Shown in pieces: positions 21,806 to 30,860 of a stretch of DNA of 64,000 nucleotides. Both the position numbers and the translations under genes were made by a program. Origin of the DNA: Candidatus Sulfopaludibacter sp. SbA3 (GTDB lineage Bacteria > Acidobacteriota > Vicinamibacteria > Vicinamibacterales > UBA2999). The stretch covers positions 70,372 through 134,371 of the forward strand of contig CAMDNQ010000010.1 in assembly GCA_945903265.1 (NCBI GenBank), read 5' to 3'. A model generated the notes under the pieces. That model worked only from the letters and a program-made list of their open reading frames with translations, had not been told where the DNA came from and did not search any database. Position 1 is the first letter of the stretch. Each line of letters begins with the position of its first letter.

Positions 21806-22909
21806 GTGACCGTCGACCTCCTGAACGAGCCTGTACGCATCGATGTCCACGCCGGATCGCAGGTTGCCCCGATCTGGATCGGCGACGGCATCAGCGAACG
21901 GATCGGCGCAATCCTCGACGAGCACGCGGTCGGTGCGCGCCGCCTGATCGTCTCCAATCCCGTTGTCTGGCGCCTGCACGGCGAACGTATCGTGCGCGCG
22001 CTCGGGGCCGTGGAACCGATCCTGGTCCCTGACGGCGAGCGCTACAAGAACCTGCAGTCGGTATCGAAGATCTACGAGGCGCTGATCCGCGCAGGCGCCG
22101 ACCGCGGCAGCGTTATCGTTGCCGTCGGCGGGGGCGTGCTCGGAGACACGGCAGGGTTTGCAGCCGCAACGTTTCTCCGCGGCATCCCGGTGGTCCAGGT
22201 TCCGACGACGCTGCTGGCGCAGGTGGACAGCGCGATCGGTGGCAAGGTCGGAGTCAATCACGCGCTCGGCAAGAACCTGATCGGCGCCTTCCACCAGCCG
22301 GCGGCGGTCCTCATCGATCCGGCCCTGCTGACCACATTGCCGAGGCGCGAATTCCGATCGGGGCTGTACGAGGTCGTCAAGTACGGCGTCATTGCGAGCC
22401 CCGATCTGTTCGAGCGCCTGCTCCGGCAGACCAAGTCGATTTTCGCGAAGGATCCCGCTGTCATCGTGCCGGCGATCGTCGAGTCGTGCCGGATCAAGGC
22501 TGACGTGGTGTCGAAGGACGAACGGGAAAGCGGGCTGCGCCGCATCCTCAACTACGGGCACACCGTCGGTCACGCCATCGAGTCGGTGACCAAATATCGC
22601 CGCTTCCGGCACGGCGAAGCGATCGCCTACGGGATGCTGGCCGCCGCGGATCTCGCCGTGGCACGTGGCGCGCTTGCGGACGTACACCGGCAGGCGATCG
22701 CGAAGCTGATCGGGCAGCTCGGTCCGTTGCCGCCGATCCTCGATCTCACGATCCCCGAGATTCTGGAGGTCGTCCGCCGCGACAAGAAAGTCGTGAACGG
22801 GAAACTCCACTTCGTGATTCCGATACAGATCGGCGCGACCGTCACGATTGACGACGTCACGGAGGACGAACTGACGGCGGTCCTTCGACGGATGGGATTG
22901 AAGCAGTGA
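21806..22909 (+). CDS. aroB: 3-dehydroquinate synthase
   Basis: VAVGGGVLGDTAGFAAATFLRGIPVVQVPTTLLAQVDSAIGGKVGVNHALGKNLIGAFHQP; NYGHTVGHAIE. Confidence 0.96.
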   Translation: MTVDLLNEPVRIDVHAGSQVAPIWIGDGISERIGAILDEHAVGARRLIVSNPVVWRLHGERIVRALGAVEPILVPDGERYKNLQSVSKIYEALIRAGADRGSVIVAVGGGVLGDTAGFAAATFLRGIPVVQVPTTLLAQVDSAIGGKVGVNHALGKNLIGAFHQPAAVLIDPALLTTLPRREFRSGLYEVVKYGVIASPDLFERLLRQTKSIFAKDPAVIVPAIVESCRIKADVVSKDERESGLRRILNYGHTVGHAIESVTKYRRFRHGEAIAYGMLAAADLAVARGALADVHRQAIAKLIGQLGPLPPILDLTIPEILEVVRRDKKVVNGKLHFVIPIQIGATVTIDDVTEDELTAVLRRMGLKQ

Positions 22910-22910
22910 G

Positions 22911-24326
22911 CTAGGTCAGGCCAAAGTCGCGCATCTTCTGCAGCAGCACTTTGTAGCTGATCTGCAGCACCTCCGCCGCCCGCTCCTTGCTTCCGCCTGC
23001 CACTTTGAGCGCCTCGCCGACCTTGCGGCGCTCCACTTCCGTCGCGACCCGGCGCAGCGCTTCTCCCATCGTCCCGGACAAGTCGATGTCCGACCAGGGA
23101 TCGGCGGTCATGCCAGGCGGATCGAAGGAACCCTCGCGGTCTGCGGGCGCGCCCGGGCGGAACGACAGGTTCAGGTGCCGCGGAAGAATCGTGTTCGCAT
23201 CGCTCAGGATCACCGCCCGCTCCATGCAGTTCTGCAGCTCGCGGACGTTGCCGGGCCAGGGATAGGCGCACAGCTCGTCGAGCGCCGCCACGGTGAGCGT
23301 GAGCGTCGGCTTCGTCATGTCGCGCGAAAATTTCTCCACAAAGTGATGCGCGAGGATCGGGATGTCGCCGAGGCGCTCGCGCAGCGGCGGGATGGTGATG
23401 GGAAACACCGACAGCCGGAAGTACAGATCTTCCCGGAACTGATGGGACGCGACTCCGGCCTTCAGGTTGCGGTTCGTGGCGGCGACGACGCGCGCGTCCA
23501 CGTGCAGCGATACATTCCCGCCGACCCGCTCGAAGCTTTTCTCTTCGAGCGCCCGGAGAATCTTCGCCTGCAGCGGCAGCGGCAGGTCTCCGATCTCGTC
23601 CAGGAAGAGCGTGCCGCGGTGCGCCATCTCGAACCGGCCGGGCTTGCGCGCGGCCGCGCCGGTAAACGCGCCCTTTTCATGGCCGAAGAGCTCGGATTCG
23701 AGCAGGTTCTCGGGAATCGCGGCGCAATTGATCGCGACAAACGGTCCGTCGGCGCGCGGACTCAGCGCGTGAAGCGCTCGCGCGAAAAGCTCCTTGCCCG
23801 TGCCGCTTTCACCCTGCAGCAGAACCGTTGCATCGGTTCCGGCGGCGCGATGCAGCTGCTCTGAGACCTGCCGCAGGTGTGGGTCCTCGCCGATGATGCG
23901 CGGCGCGCCGCGGCGCACGGCCAGCTCCTCTTTCAGCAGCATGTAGTCGGCGAGCATGCGCCGCTGCGCGATCGCCCGTTCGACCATCAGATTGAGATGG
24001 TCGGGATCGACCGGCTTTGCCAGGAAGTCCATCGCCCCTTCCTTCATCGCCGTCACGGCGTCCTGCACGCTGCCGTACGCCGTCATCACGACGACCTGGA
24101 GCTCAGGATCCAGCTCCTTGGCGGCCCGAAGGACGCCCAGGCCGTCACCGTTCGGCAGCTTGAGATCAGTGAGGACGACGGCGGGACGCGACTGACGAAG
24201 ATGCTGGATGGCTTCGGGCTCATCGCGCGCTTCGAGCACGCTGTGCCCCTGCGCTTCCAGCGCGTGGCGCAGCATGGCCCGCAGCGAATCTTTGTCTTCG
24301 ACTAAGAGGACCGGAAACGAAGACAG
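22911..24326 (-). CDS. pilR: sigma54-dependent response regulator, NtrC/PilR type
   Basis: Receiver domain, AAA+ (GESGTGKELFARALH, ELFGHEKGAFTGA), C-terminal HTH; ORF track starts at ATG 24275, but PVLLVEDKDSLRA lies upstream in frame back to CTG 24326. PilR assignment is contextual. Confidence 0.85.
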   Translation of the reverse strand: MSSFPVLLVEDKDSLRAMLRHALEAQGHSVLEARDEPEAIQHLRQSRPAVVLTDLKLPNGDGLGVLRAAKELDPELQVVVMTAYGSVQDAVTAMKEGAMDFLAKPVDPDHLNLMVERAIAQRRMLADYMLLKEELAVRRGAPRIIGEDPHLRQVSEQLHRAAGTDATVLLQGESGTGKELFARALHALSPRADGPFVAINCAAIPENLLESELFGHEKGAFTGAAARKPGRFEMAHRGTLFLDEIGDLPLPLQAKILRALEEKSFERVGGNVSLHVDARVVAATNRNLKAGVASHQFREDLYFRLSVFPITIPPLRERLGDIPILAHHFVEKFSRDMTKPTLTLTVAALDELCAYPWPGNVRELQNCMERAVILSDANTILPRHLNLSFRPGAPADREGSFDPPGMTADPWSDIDLSGTMGEALRRVATEVERRKVGEALKVAGGSKERAAEVLQISYKVLLQKMRDFGLT

Positions 24327-24899
24327 CTACCTGACCCAGCCGGCGGGGACGCCCGTGCGCCGGGCTTCGTCCTGGAGAGCGGTGAGGGCTTTCTGCTGCT
24401 GCGCGATTTCCTGTTTGACGCGTTCGAGCTCCGCGAGCGATTTCTCGCGGTCGGCCGCGACGACGTTGCGCTGCGCCGGGTCGTCGCGGTTCACGAAGTC
24501 CGCGGTCAGCGCGTTGATGCGGCTCTGCAGCGCTTCGGAAAACGTCTGCAGCCTCGCGAGCGAATCGCGCGCCGCTGCCACCTTCTTGCGCCAGTCGGCC
24601 TCGGTCGCAGGCGTTGCGGCGGCGCCCGGTGCTGCGCCTCCAGGGGTCGTCGCGGGCGCTCCCGCCGCAGGAGCTGCTGGAGTCTCGGCGGGGGGCACCG
24701 CCGGAGCCGCCGCGGCGGGCGGAGGGGCACTGGGCCGCGGCTCGGTGCGGAGACTATCGTTCGTGTAGACCTTGCCGGGCCTGGCGATCGCCTTCCGGCG
24801 CTCGGCTTCCTGCCGGGCGACGTCGGCGAGCGACTGCCCCTGTGCCGCCGGTGCACAGAGCAGCATGAATCCGACGACGGTGAGGATGGCCTTGTGCAT
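24327..24899 (-). CDS. secreted coiled-coil/Ala-Pro-rich hypothetical protein
   Basis: Signal peptide; low-complexity Pro/Ala linker; predicted coiled coil at the C-terminus. Confidence 0.55.
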   Translation of the reverse strand: MHKAILTVVGFMLLCAPAAQGQSLADVARQEAERRKAIARPGKVYTNDSLRTEPRPSAPPPAAAAPAVPPAETPAAPAAGAPATTPGGAAPGAAATPATEADWRKKVAAARDSLARLQTFSEALQSRINALTADFVNRDDPAQRNVVAADREKSLAELERVKQEIAQQQKALTALQDEARRTGVPAGWVR

Positions 24900-24941
24900 C
24901 AGTTAGGATTCTCCGGCCCCGCGAGGGGATCGTCAAGCACG

Positions 24942-25460
24942 TTACGGCGCCTCGGTCCATGAGAGCCGCTCCACGACAACACCCGTGTCCGAGGAGGTCA
25001 GCCGCGCCGTGACCGCGACCGATCGCCGGCCGCCGGCCGGTCCGAACGCGGCCGCCCGGATTCCCGCGATGCGCTCGGACGCGGCAGCATGTGACGATTC
25101 GGTCAAGTCGGCAAGCCACACGATCACGTACGGATCGACGCCACGCGCCGTCCGGTGCAGCATGTCACTGAATGGGCCATAGGCATACACCTGGTACCCC
25201 GGAGTGGCGTCCGACATTCCGGAGCGGGGCGACGCCCCGTCGATGAACGTCGAGCGCCCGCCCGTGTCGAGTATGTCCGACCAGTCGGAGCGCGCCAGTT
25301 CGTCGATCGCAAATTCCGCCGCGGCATCCGCGGCATAGAACAGCGCCGTCCCGTCGCGGAAGGAGCCGGCAATCATCGTCTCTGTTGCGCTTCCGATCGC
25401 CATCGCCGAGGACACGGCCGCCAGCACCACTCCCAGCAGCATCGTGAGCACGAGCGGCAT
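24942..25460 (-). CDS. PilX-like type IV pilus minor component
   Basis: N-terminal TM then LFYAADAAAEFAIDELA (PilX-like); adjacent to PilW- and PilV-like genes. Confidence 0.65.
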   Translation of the reverse strand: MPLVLTMLLGVVLAAVSSAMAIGSATETMIAGSFRDGTALFYAADAAAEFAIDELARSDWSDILDTGGRSTFIDGASPRSGMSDATPGYQVYAYGPFSDMLHRTARGVDPYVIVWLADLTESSHAAASERIAGIRAAAFGPAGGRRSVAVTARLTSSDTGVVVERLSWTEAP

Positions 25461-25462
25461 CG

Positions 25463-26089
25463 CTAGCCGCCACCCGGCGCGCGAAGCGCTATGTCCACAA
25501 CGACGTCCGCGGATGGGACGCGCAGCACCGTGTCCGGCCTGCGCGTGTGACGCACGACGCCTTCGACGCGGAGGACGATCCGAACACGCCGGATGCGCTC
25601 CGCCTCTCCGCAGGACGGTACGCCGACGGCATGCTCATCGAAACAGGTGAAGAGCGCACTGGCGACGTGGTCGACAACCGGGAGGTCCGTGCTGCCGTCC
25701 GCCCGCCGCAATTCAGACAGGTTCGTGCGGTCATCGACTCTTACGTAGTACGAGCGCGTGGTCATGCCGCCGCCCTCTGCAGGCATGTAGCGTACGGTCA
25801 CGCCGCTCTCGGACGAGCCGGGCTGATAGGCCGTTACCGCGGGCACGCCGGGCGGCAGGCCCGACCCCGCCATCCTGATGTCGCGTGTGAGGCTGTCCAC
25901 CGCCGCGCGAAGACGCTGGGTCACATCGATCGACTCGAGTTGAACGCGGAGCGCGGCCTGCGCCGGTTGTGCCAGGGCGAGCCCCGCCGCCATGATCGCG
26001 AGCGTCATCGCCATCGCGAGCAACAGCTCGACAACGGTGAAGCCGCCTACGCCACGGCTTCGGTGTCCAAGGCCGCGGACCCTCATCAT
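25463..26089 (-). CDS. PilW-like prepilin (N-methylation motif)
   Basis: GVGGFTVVELLLAMAMTLAIMAAGLALAQPA; DSLTRDIRMAGSGLP. Confidence 0.75.
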   Translation of the reverse strand: MMRVRGLGHRSRGVGGFTVVELLLAMAMTLAIMAAGLALAQPAQAALRVQLESIDVTQRLRAAVDSLTRDIRMAGSGLPPGVPAVTAYQPGSSESGVTVRYMPAEGGGMTTRSYYVRVDDRTNLSELRRADGSTDLPVVDHVASALFTCFDEHAVGVPSCGEAERIRRVRIVLRVEGVVRHTRRPDTVLRVPSADVVVDIALRAPGGG

Positions 26090-26454
26090 GGGATTGGCTG
26101 TGCGCGGATGGTTTCGAGCCGGACCGGTGCGATCGCCCTGCCGGGCGTGGATACCTCGACGGCAATGGCAACAACAGCCCGTGGTGGCCGTGGCGTGACG
26201 GTCCACCGCCGCAACAATCTCCCGTCCACGACGTCGGAGGCATCGACCGGAGCCGCGTCATAGGGACCGGATCGCAATTCTTCGAGTTTCTGTGCCGCCG
26301 CGAGCGTCGCGCGCGTGGTGTCCCGCGCGCGCGCCGCGGCGAGGGTCGAGACGACGCTCACCTGAACCAGGGCGACGAGCGCGGTCGCCAGCACCGTGGC
26401 GGCCACGACGGTCTCGATCATCGTGAAGCCACCTTCGGCGCGAGGGTCAGGCAC
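26086..26454 (-). CDS. PilV-like prepilin (N-methylation motif)
   Basis: EGGFTMIETVVAATVLATALVALVQVSVV; GTG start 26454 proposed. Confidence 0.72.
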   Translation of the reverse strand: MPDPRAEGGFTMIETVVAATVLATALVALVQVSVVSTLAAARARDTTRATLAAAQKLEELRSGPYDAAPVDASDVVDGRLLRRWTVTPRPPRAVVAIAVEVSTPGRAIAPVRLETIRAQPIP

Positions 26455-26723
26455 ATCCTCCGTCAGGCAACGCCGGTGCCCGCCTCTGGCCCTTCGTGAC
26501 TTGTTGACCGATAAGGAGTTAGAGGATGTGCCGCTGCGGCGTGGTGACGTTCCGGCCACTCCGTCCAGACCCGCAAAGTATCAATCCGTCACCCTCTCTT
26601 ATGGGGCTGCGCACGACAGTTTTGTAATCGCTGTGTGATGAAATGCGACACGGAAACCAGAAACCCTTGAAACATCAACAACTTAGGCTCGGAATGTATC
26701 TTGTTCTAGAGCCATCCAGATTC

Positions 26724-27158
26724 ATGCGCTCCTCTACCGCCGGTTTCACGCTGATTGAGACGCTGATCGTGGTCGCCCTCATCTCGATCCTTGCTGGCGT
26801 GGCCGCTCCCGTCGTCGCCGGCGGGATGGCCAGGTACAACCTGACCACGGCCGGTCAGCAGGTCGCGAGCACGATTCGAGCGGCGCGATTTCAGGCGGTG
26901 GGCCGCAACGTGGCGCTCAAAGTGCGCCTGAATTTTCCCGCCGCCGGCCAGTATCAAATCGTGCAGGATGCGGATGACGCGGCGGTCGGACAGGTACAGA
27001 TTCTCCCGGCGGGCATCACGTTCAGCGCACCTGTCGACGTTCGGGTCACCACGGCCGGCCGATTCCTCGCGAATGCCAATTTCCGAATCACAAATGGAAC
27101 CGCGGCGACCGACCGCATCATCACCGTCGCGACAAGTGGCCGTGTCATCCTCCAGTAA
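26724..27158 (+). CDS. GspH/FimT-type prepilin
   Basis: MRSSTAGFTLIETLIVVALISILAGVAAPVV...STIRAARFQAVGRNVALKV. Confidence 0.82.
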   Translation: MRSSTAGFTLIETLIVVALISILAGVAAPVVAGGMARYNLTTAGQQVASTIRAARFQAVGRNVALKVRLNFPAAGQYQIVQDADDAAVGQVQILPAGITFSAPVDVRVTTAGRFLANANFRITNGTAATDRIITVATSGRVILQ

Positions 27159-27576
27159 CCGCGCGGGGGGAAGCAGCGTTGTCGAAGGCGGCTTTACGCT
27201 TATCGAAGTGATGATCTGTACCCTCATCCTCACGACGGGGATGCTGGGGATCGCAGGGCTCCTTGGCGTGACCACGCAGATGCACTTCGGTGCCCGCGAA
27301 GCCGCACGGTCGACCCGGCTGGCCCAGGAGAAGATCGACGACCTGATGAAGCTGGACCTCGACACCAACGCGCAGGTCGCCGTCGGCGGCAGCCTCACGG
27401 CGAACAACGCCAACCATTTCGAGTCGCCGCTCAACGGCATCACCGTCCGCTGGACGGTCGCGGCGCACGCCAGCGGCAACGATGATCTTCGGGTGCTGAC
27501 GGTGCGGGTGGAAAACCTCCGAGCGCAGCAGTACGGCCGCCGCATCGAATTGAGCACGATCATCCGCCAATGGTGA
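27142..27576 (+). CDS. PilV-like prepilin
   Basis: EGGFTLIEVMICTLILTTGMLGIAGLLGVTTQ; GTG start 27142 proposed. Confidence 0.8.
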   Translation: MSSSSNRAGGSSVVEGGFTLIEVMICTLILTTGMLGIAGLLGVTTQMHFGAREAARSTRLAQEKIDDLMKLDLDTNAQVAVGGSLTANNANHFESPLNGITVRWTVAAHASGNDDLRVLTVRVENLRAQQYGRRIELSTIIRQW

Positions 27577-28259
27577 GACAAGGCGCTTCGAGCGAACGTG
27601 GCTTTACGCTGATCGAGTTCATGATCGCGGGGCTGATCACGACCGTGGTGCTCGGCGGCACGATGATGCTCGCGTCACAGCTCCAGCAGGCCTACACCAC
27701 TCAACTGGATGACGCGGCGGTCGAGGAAGAGGCGCGCTTCTCGCTCGACTGGATCGAACAGGCCCTGCGCAATGCCGGGAGCAACCCGTACTCGATCAAC
27801 AGCCTGGTGTCGTCCTGCCCAGGCGCGGGGACGTTCGCGGCAATCGACATTGACGGTGACGCAGACGGGGACCTCGTGACGACCGACGATATTCGCATCC
27901 TCGCGGACATCAGCCCGCCGAATGGCCTCATCGGAAGCACGGTCGCCGGTGCCTGCGATCCAACCAGCACAAACGAGGACATCACCATCGCCTTCGACAA
28001 CGCGAACCTTGTCCTCACGCGGCAGGACAATACGGTCGACGCCAACCCGGTCGTGATGACCGAGCCGATTATCACGGCCGTGCAGTTTGCCTATTTCCTG
28101 GCGGACGGCGTGACCGCCACCGCCAACGAAAACCTCGTGTCGTACGTGCGGGTACGCGTCACCGGCCAATCGGTGCCAAAACAGAACATCTACGACGTCG
28201 ATAACGCGTTCACGACCACCACGCTCGAAACGATGGTCCGCATTCGGATTCGATCATGA
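27570..28259 (+). CDS. PilW-like prepilin
   Basis: ERGFTLIEFMIAGLITTVVLGGTMMLASQLQQAY; SLDWIEQALRNAGSNP. Confidence 0.8.
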   Translation: MVRQGASSERGFTLIEFMIAGLITTVVLGGTMMLASQLQQAYTTQLDDAAVEEEARFSLDWIEQALRNAGSNPYSINSLVSSCPGAGTFAAIDIDGDADGDLVTTDDIRILADISPPNGLIGSTVAGACDPTSTNEDITIAFDNANLVLTRQDNTVDANPVVMTEPIITAVQFAYFLADGVTATANENLVSYVRVRVTGQSVPKQNIYDVDNAFTTTTLETMVRIRIRS

Positions 28260-29620
28260 TGACTGAGCACAGACGCGCCGCCCGCCGCGATTCCGAGCGA
28301 GGATCCGCGATCATCACCGTCCTGCTGCTCCTGCTGCTCATGACGGGGCTGGCCGCCGCCCTCACCGTCAGCGGCCGGACGGAATCGCTCATTACCCGGA
28401 ACCACCAGTCCCGCGCGCAGGCCCGCGCTGCGGCGGAGGCCGGCCTGAATCACGCCGTGCAAATCGCGGTCGACTACCTGCAGACGGTTGATCCGGTGAA
28501 TATCCCCGGCGCGCTGGACGCCCTGCTCGTCAATCCGGTCGCGCTCGCCGGCGTCGCCTTCGCCACGCCGACGGCTGTGGCAGGCGCGATCGACGCCGCC
28601 ACCTCGTACCAGGTGTTCCTCATGGACGAGGACGATCCGGACCGCGGCGCGGCGGCGACGAATCTCACCGCCGACGCCGATGCCGACAACGATGAAGACG
28701 GCGCCGAACTGACAGACAACAACAGGACACTCGTATTCCGGGCGATCGGCACAGCGCAGGGTGGCGCCACCGTGACGCTGGAAGCGCTGATTTCGCCTGT
28801 TGAACTTGGCGCGATCGTCGCCGACGGCGATCTCGACATTTCCGGGAGCGTGTCGATTACGGGTGGAGACGATGCCGACGTCCATTCAAATGGCGATCTC
28901 ACGATCGACGGCAGCGCGACCGTCGACTCCGGCGGCATGACGTCGACCGGCGAATACGACGGGCCTGCGCCTGGCTACGGTGGCGCCGCTGAAAAGCCGC
29001 TGCCCCAGGTCAGTGCGGAGGATTACAAGCACCACGCCGACTATGTGCTGACGGACATGGGCGCGTTGACGTGCAACAGCGCTGGAGGCTGCACCAGTCC
29101 GGCGACCGGCGTGGCGTATGGCTACGGCGCCACCATGTGTACCGCTGCTGCGAGCGGCAACGGCTGCCGGGCGGACTGGGGATGGCGCTTCGCGGGCGGC
29201 GCCTGGTCGATGGGCAGCGCCGGTACGCCGCAGAACGGCACGTTCTACGTCGAGACCGACGTCAGCATCTCGTCGGGACCGACGCTCACGATGACGCTCA
29301 TCGCGGAAGGGTCGATCGACATCAGCGGGAGTCCGAACCTCACGGCACACACAAACGAGCTGCTGTTCGTCACCGACGGCGATCTCGATATCTCCGGGGG
29401 CGTCGATACCGATGTCATCGCTCAAGGCCAGATGCTCGTCCACGAGCAGTTGAGCATCAGCGGCAACGCCACGCTGGGCGGCCAGATCATCGTCGAGGAT
29501 GCGGCCAACAACCACAGCCTCGTTGACAGCAACTCGATTTCCGGCAACGTCACGATCAACTACAACGGCACGCTCGGCACCAACCAGTTCTTCGTTACCG
29601 GCTGGCGGGAAGTCCGCTAG
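28256..29620 (+). CDS. large PilX-like pilus-associated protein with predicted beta-solenoid repeats
   Basis: ERGSAIITVLLLLLLMTGLAAALTVSGRTESLITRNHQSRAQARAAAEAGLNHA; repeated D-L/I-D-I-S-G motifs. Confidence 0.72.
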   Translation: MMTEHRRAARRDSERGSAIITVLLLLLLMTGLAAALTVSGRTESLITRNHQSRAQARAAAEAGLNHAVQIAVDYLQTVDPVNIPGALDALLVNPVALAGVAFATPTAVAGAIDAATSYQVFLMDEDDPDRGAAATNLTADADADNDEDGAELTDNNRTLVFRAIGTAQGGATVTLEALISPVELGAIVADGDLDISGSVSITGGDDADVHSNGDLTIDGSATVDSGGMTSTGEYDGPAPGYGGAAEKPLPQVSAEDYKHHADYVLTDMGALTCNSAGGCTSPATGVAYGYGATMCTAAASGNGCRADWGWRFAGGAWSMGSAGTPQNGTFYVETDVSISSGPTLTMTLIAEGSIDISGSPNLTAHTNELLFVTDGDLDISGGVDTDVIAQGQMLVHEQLSISGNATLGGQIIVEDAANNHSLVDSNSISGNVTINYNGTLGTNQFFVTGWREVR

Positions 29621-30860
29621 CCGGGAACGTCAGCTCGACGGCCGCGCCTCCGGCGGCCGACTGCCCCACCGAGACACGGCCGTTGTGCATCACCACAATC
29701 TCCTGCACGAGTGACAGTCCGAGCCCGGTCCCCCTGGCGCGCGTCGTGAAGAACGGCTGAAACACCCGCTCCCGATCCGCCGCCGGAATGCCCGGGCCGT
29801 TGTCTTCGACCGTAATCCGGCCGACGCCGCGGGCATCAATCACACCTCTGATCGCAATGCGAGGTTCGAGACCGGCCGTCGCGCAGGCCTCGGCCGCATT
29901 CCGAATGAGATTGCCGAACACCTGGCGCAGCAGCGCGTCGTCGCCATCGGTCGGCGCGAAGTCGCCTGACACGTCGACGCGCGTGCCCGCGGGAAGCTCC
30001 TGGCGGAGGTCGTCAGCCGCGCGCTGCGCGATGCGCCCCAGATCCACCGGAGCAAACGAGAGCCGTTCGGGACGAGCGAAGTTGAGGAAGTTCGTGACGA
30101 CCTGGCCCAGCGTGTCGGCCTCCTGGCGAATGCCTTCGACGTAAGGCCGATAGGTTGCCGGCACCGACGAAGGGTCGATCAAGCGGCTGTACCCGTGAAT
30201 GGTCGCCAGGCCATTCCGGAATTCATGCGCGATCCCGGCGGTCAGCTCGCCCAGACGCGCGAGCGTCTCCTTGAGCCGCAGCTGCTCTTCGAGCTCGACG
30301 ACGTTGGTCAGGTCCGAGAACAGGCAGATGACGCCGTGGTCTCGCCCGCTCCCGAGGGGCGACACGCTCACGCCAAAGTGGGACGCCGCGCCGTTCGCGG
30401 CAATCTGGATGGATCGCCGGACGATCGGGTTGGCCCCCTGCAGTGCCTCGGCGATGACATCACGCAGCGGCGCCGCATCCTGCAGCAGCACGTCGTACGA
30501 CGTGCCGACCGGATCGGCCGCGATATCGAGCAGTCTGCGCGCCGCGGGATTGAGAATCTCTATGCGGCCGTCTCTGTCGACGACAAGGAGCCCCGCCGTC
30601 AGGCTTTCCACGATCTGATGACTGAGGCGCTCGGACGCGGCGGCGCGCGCGCTCATCGCCTGCTCCTGCGCGCGAAGCTTCGAGACAGCCTCCTGCAGCG
30701 CGCCGGAAAGCATCGCCACTTCCGAGCCACCGGTCTGGCGCATCCGGCGCTTCGCGTCGCGCACGCCGGCAACCAGTCTGAGCAGCGTAAAGGTCAGGAT
30801 GCCGGCAAACACGGCGACCATCACCGTGAGCCCGAGGAAGGCGTAACCGTACTCGGTCAC
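29595..30860 (-). CDS. pilS: PAS-domain sensor histidine kinase, PilS/NtrB-like
   Basis: HisKA GELTAGIAHEFRNGLATIHGYSRLI, HATPase NLIRNAAEAC...VEDNGPGIP...GTGLGLSLVQ; GTG start 30860; longer ORF to 31595 is spurious upstream. Confidence 0.83.
   Translation of the reverse strand: MTEYGYAFLGLTVMVAVFAGILTFTLLRLVAGVRDAKRRMRQTGGSEVAMLSGALQEAVSKLRAQEQAMSARAAASERLSHQIVESLTAGLLVVDRDGRIEILNPAARRLLDIAADPVGTSYDVLLQDAAPLRDVIAEALQGANPIVRRSIQIAANGAASHFGVSVSPLGSGRDHGVICLFSDLTNVVELEEQLRLKETLARLGELTAGIAHEFRNGLATIHGYSRLIDPSSVPATYRPYVEGIRQEADTLGQVVTNFLNFARPERLSFAPVDLGRIAQRAADDLRQELPAGTRVDVSGDFAPTDGDDALLRQVFGNLIRNAAEACATAGLEPRIAIRGVIDARGVGRITVEDNGPGIPAADRERVFQPFFTTRARGTGLGLSLVQEIVVMHNGRVSVGQSAAGGAAVELTFPASGLPASR

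Noticed and set aside
20289-21809. 506-aa plus-strand ORF opposite nadB
   Set aside because: Antisense shadow ORF; nadB is clear on the other strand.
26466-26482. Second sigma54-like element (minus strand GGGCACCGGCGTTGCC) upstream of the PilV-like gene
   Set aside because: GG-N10-GC spacing fits, but it is only about 12 nt from the proposed start codon and lies in GC-rich sequence where chance matches are likely.
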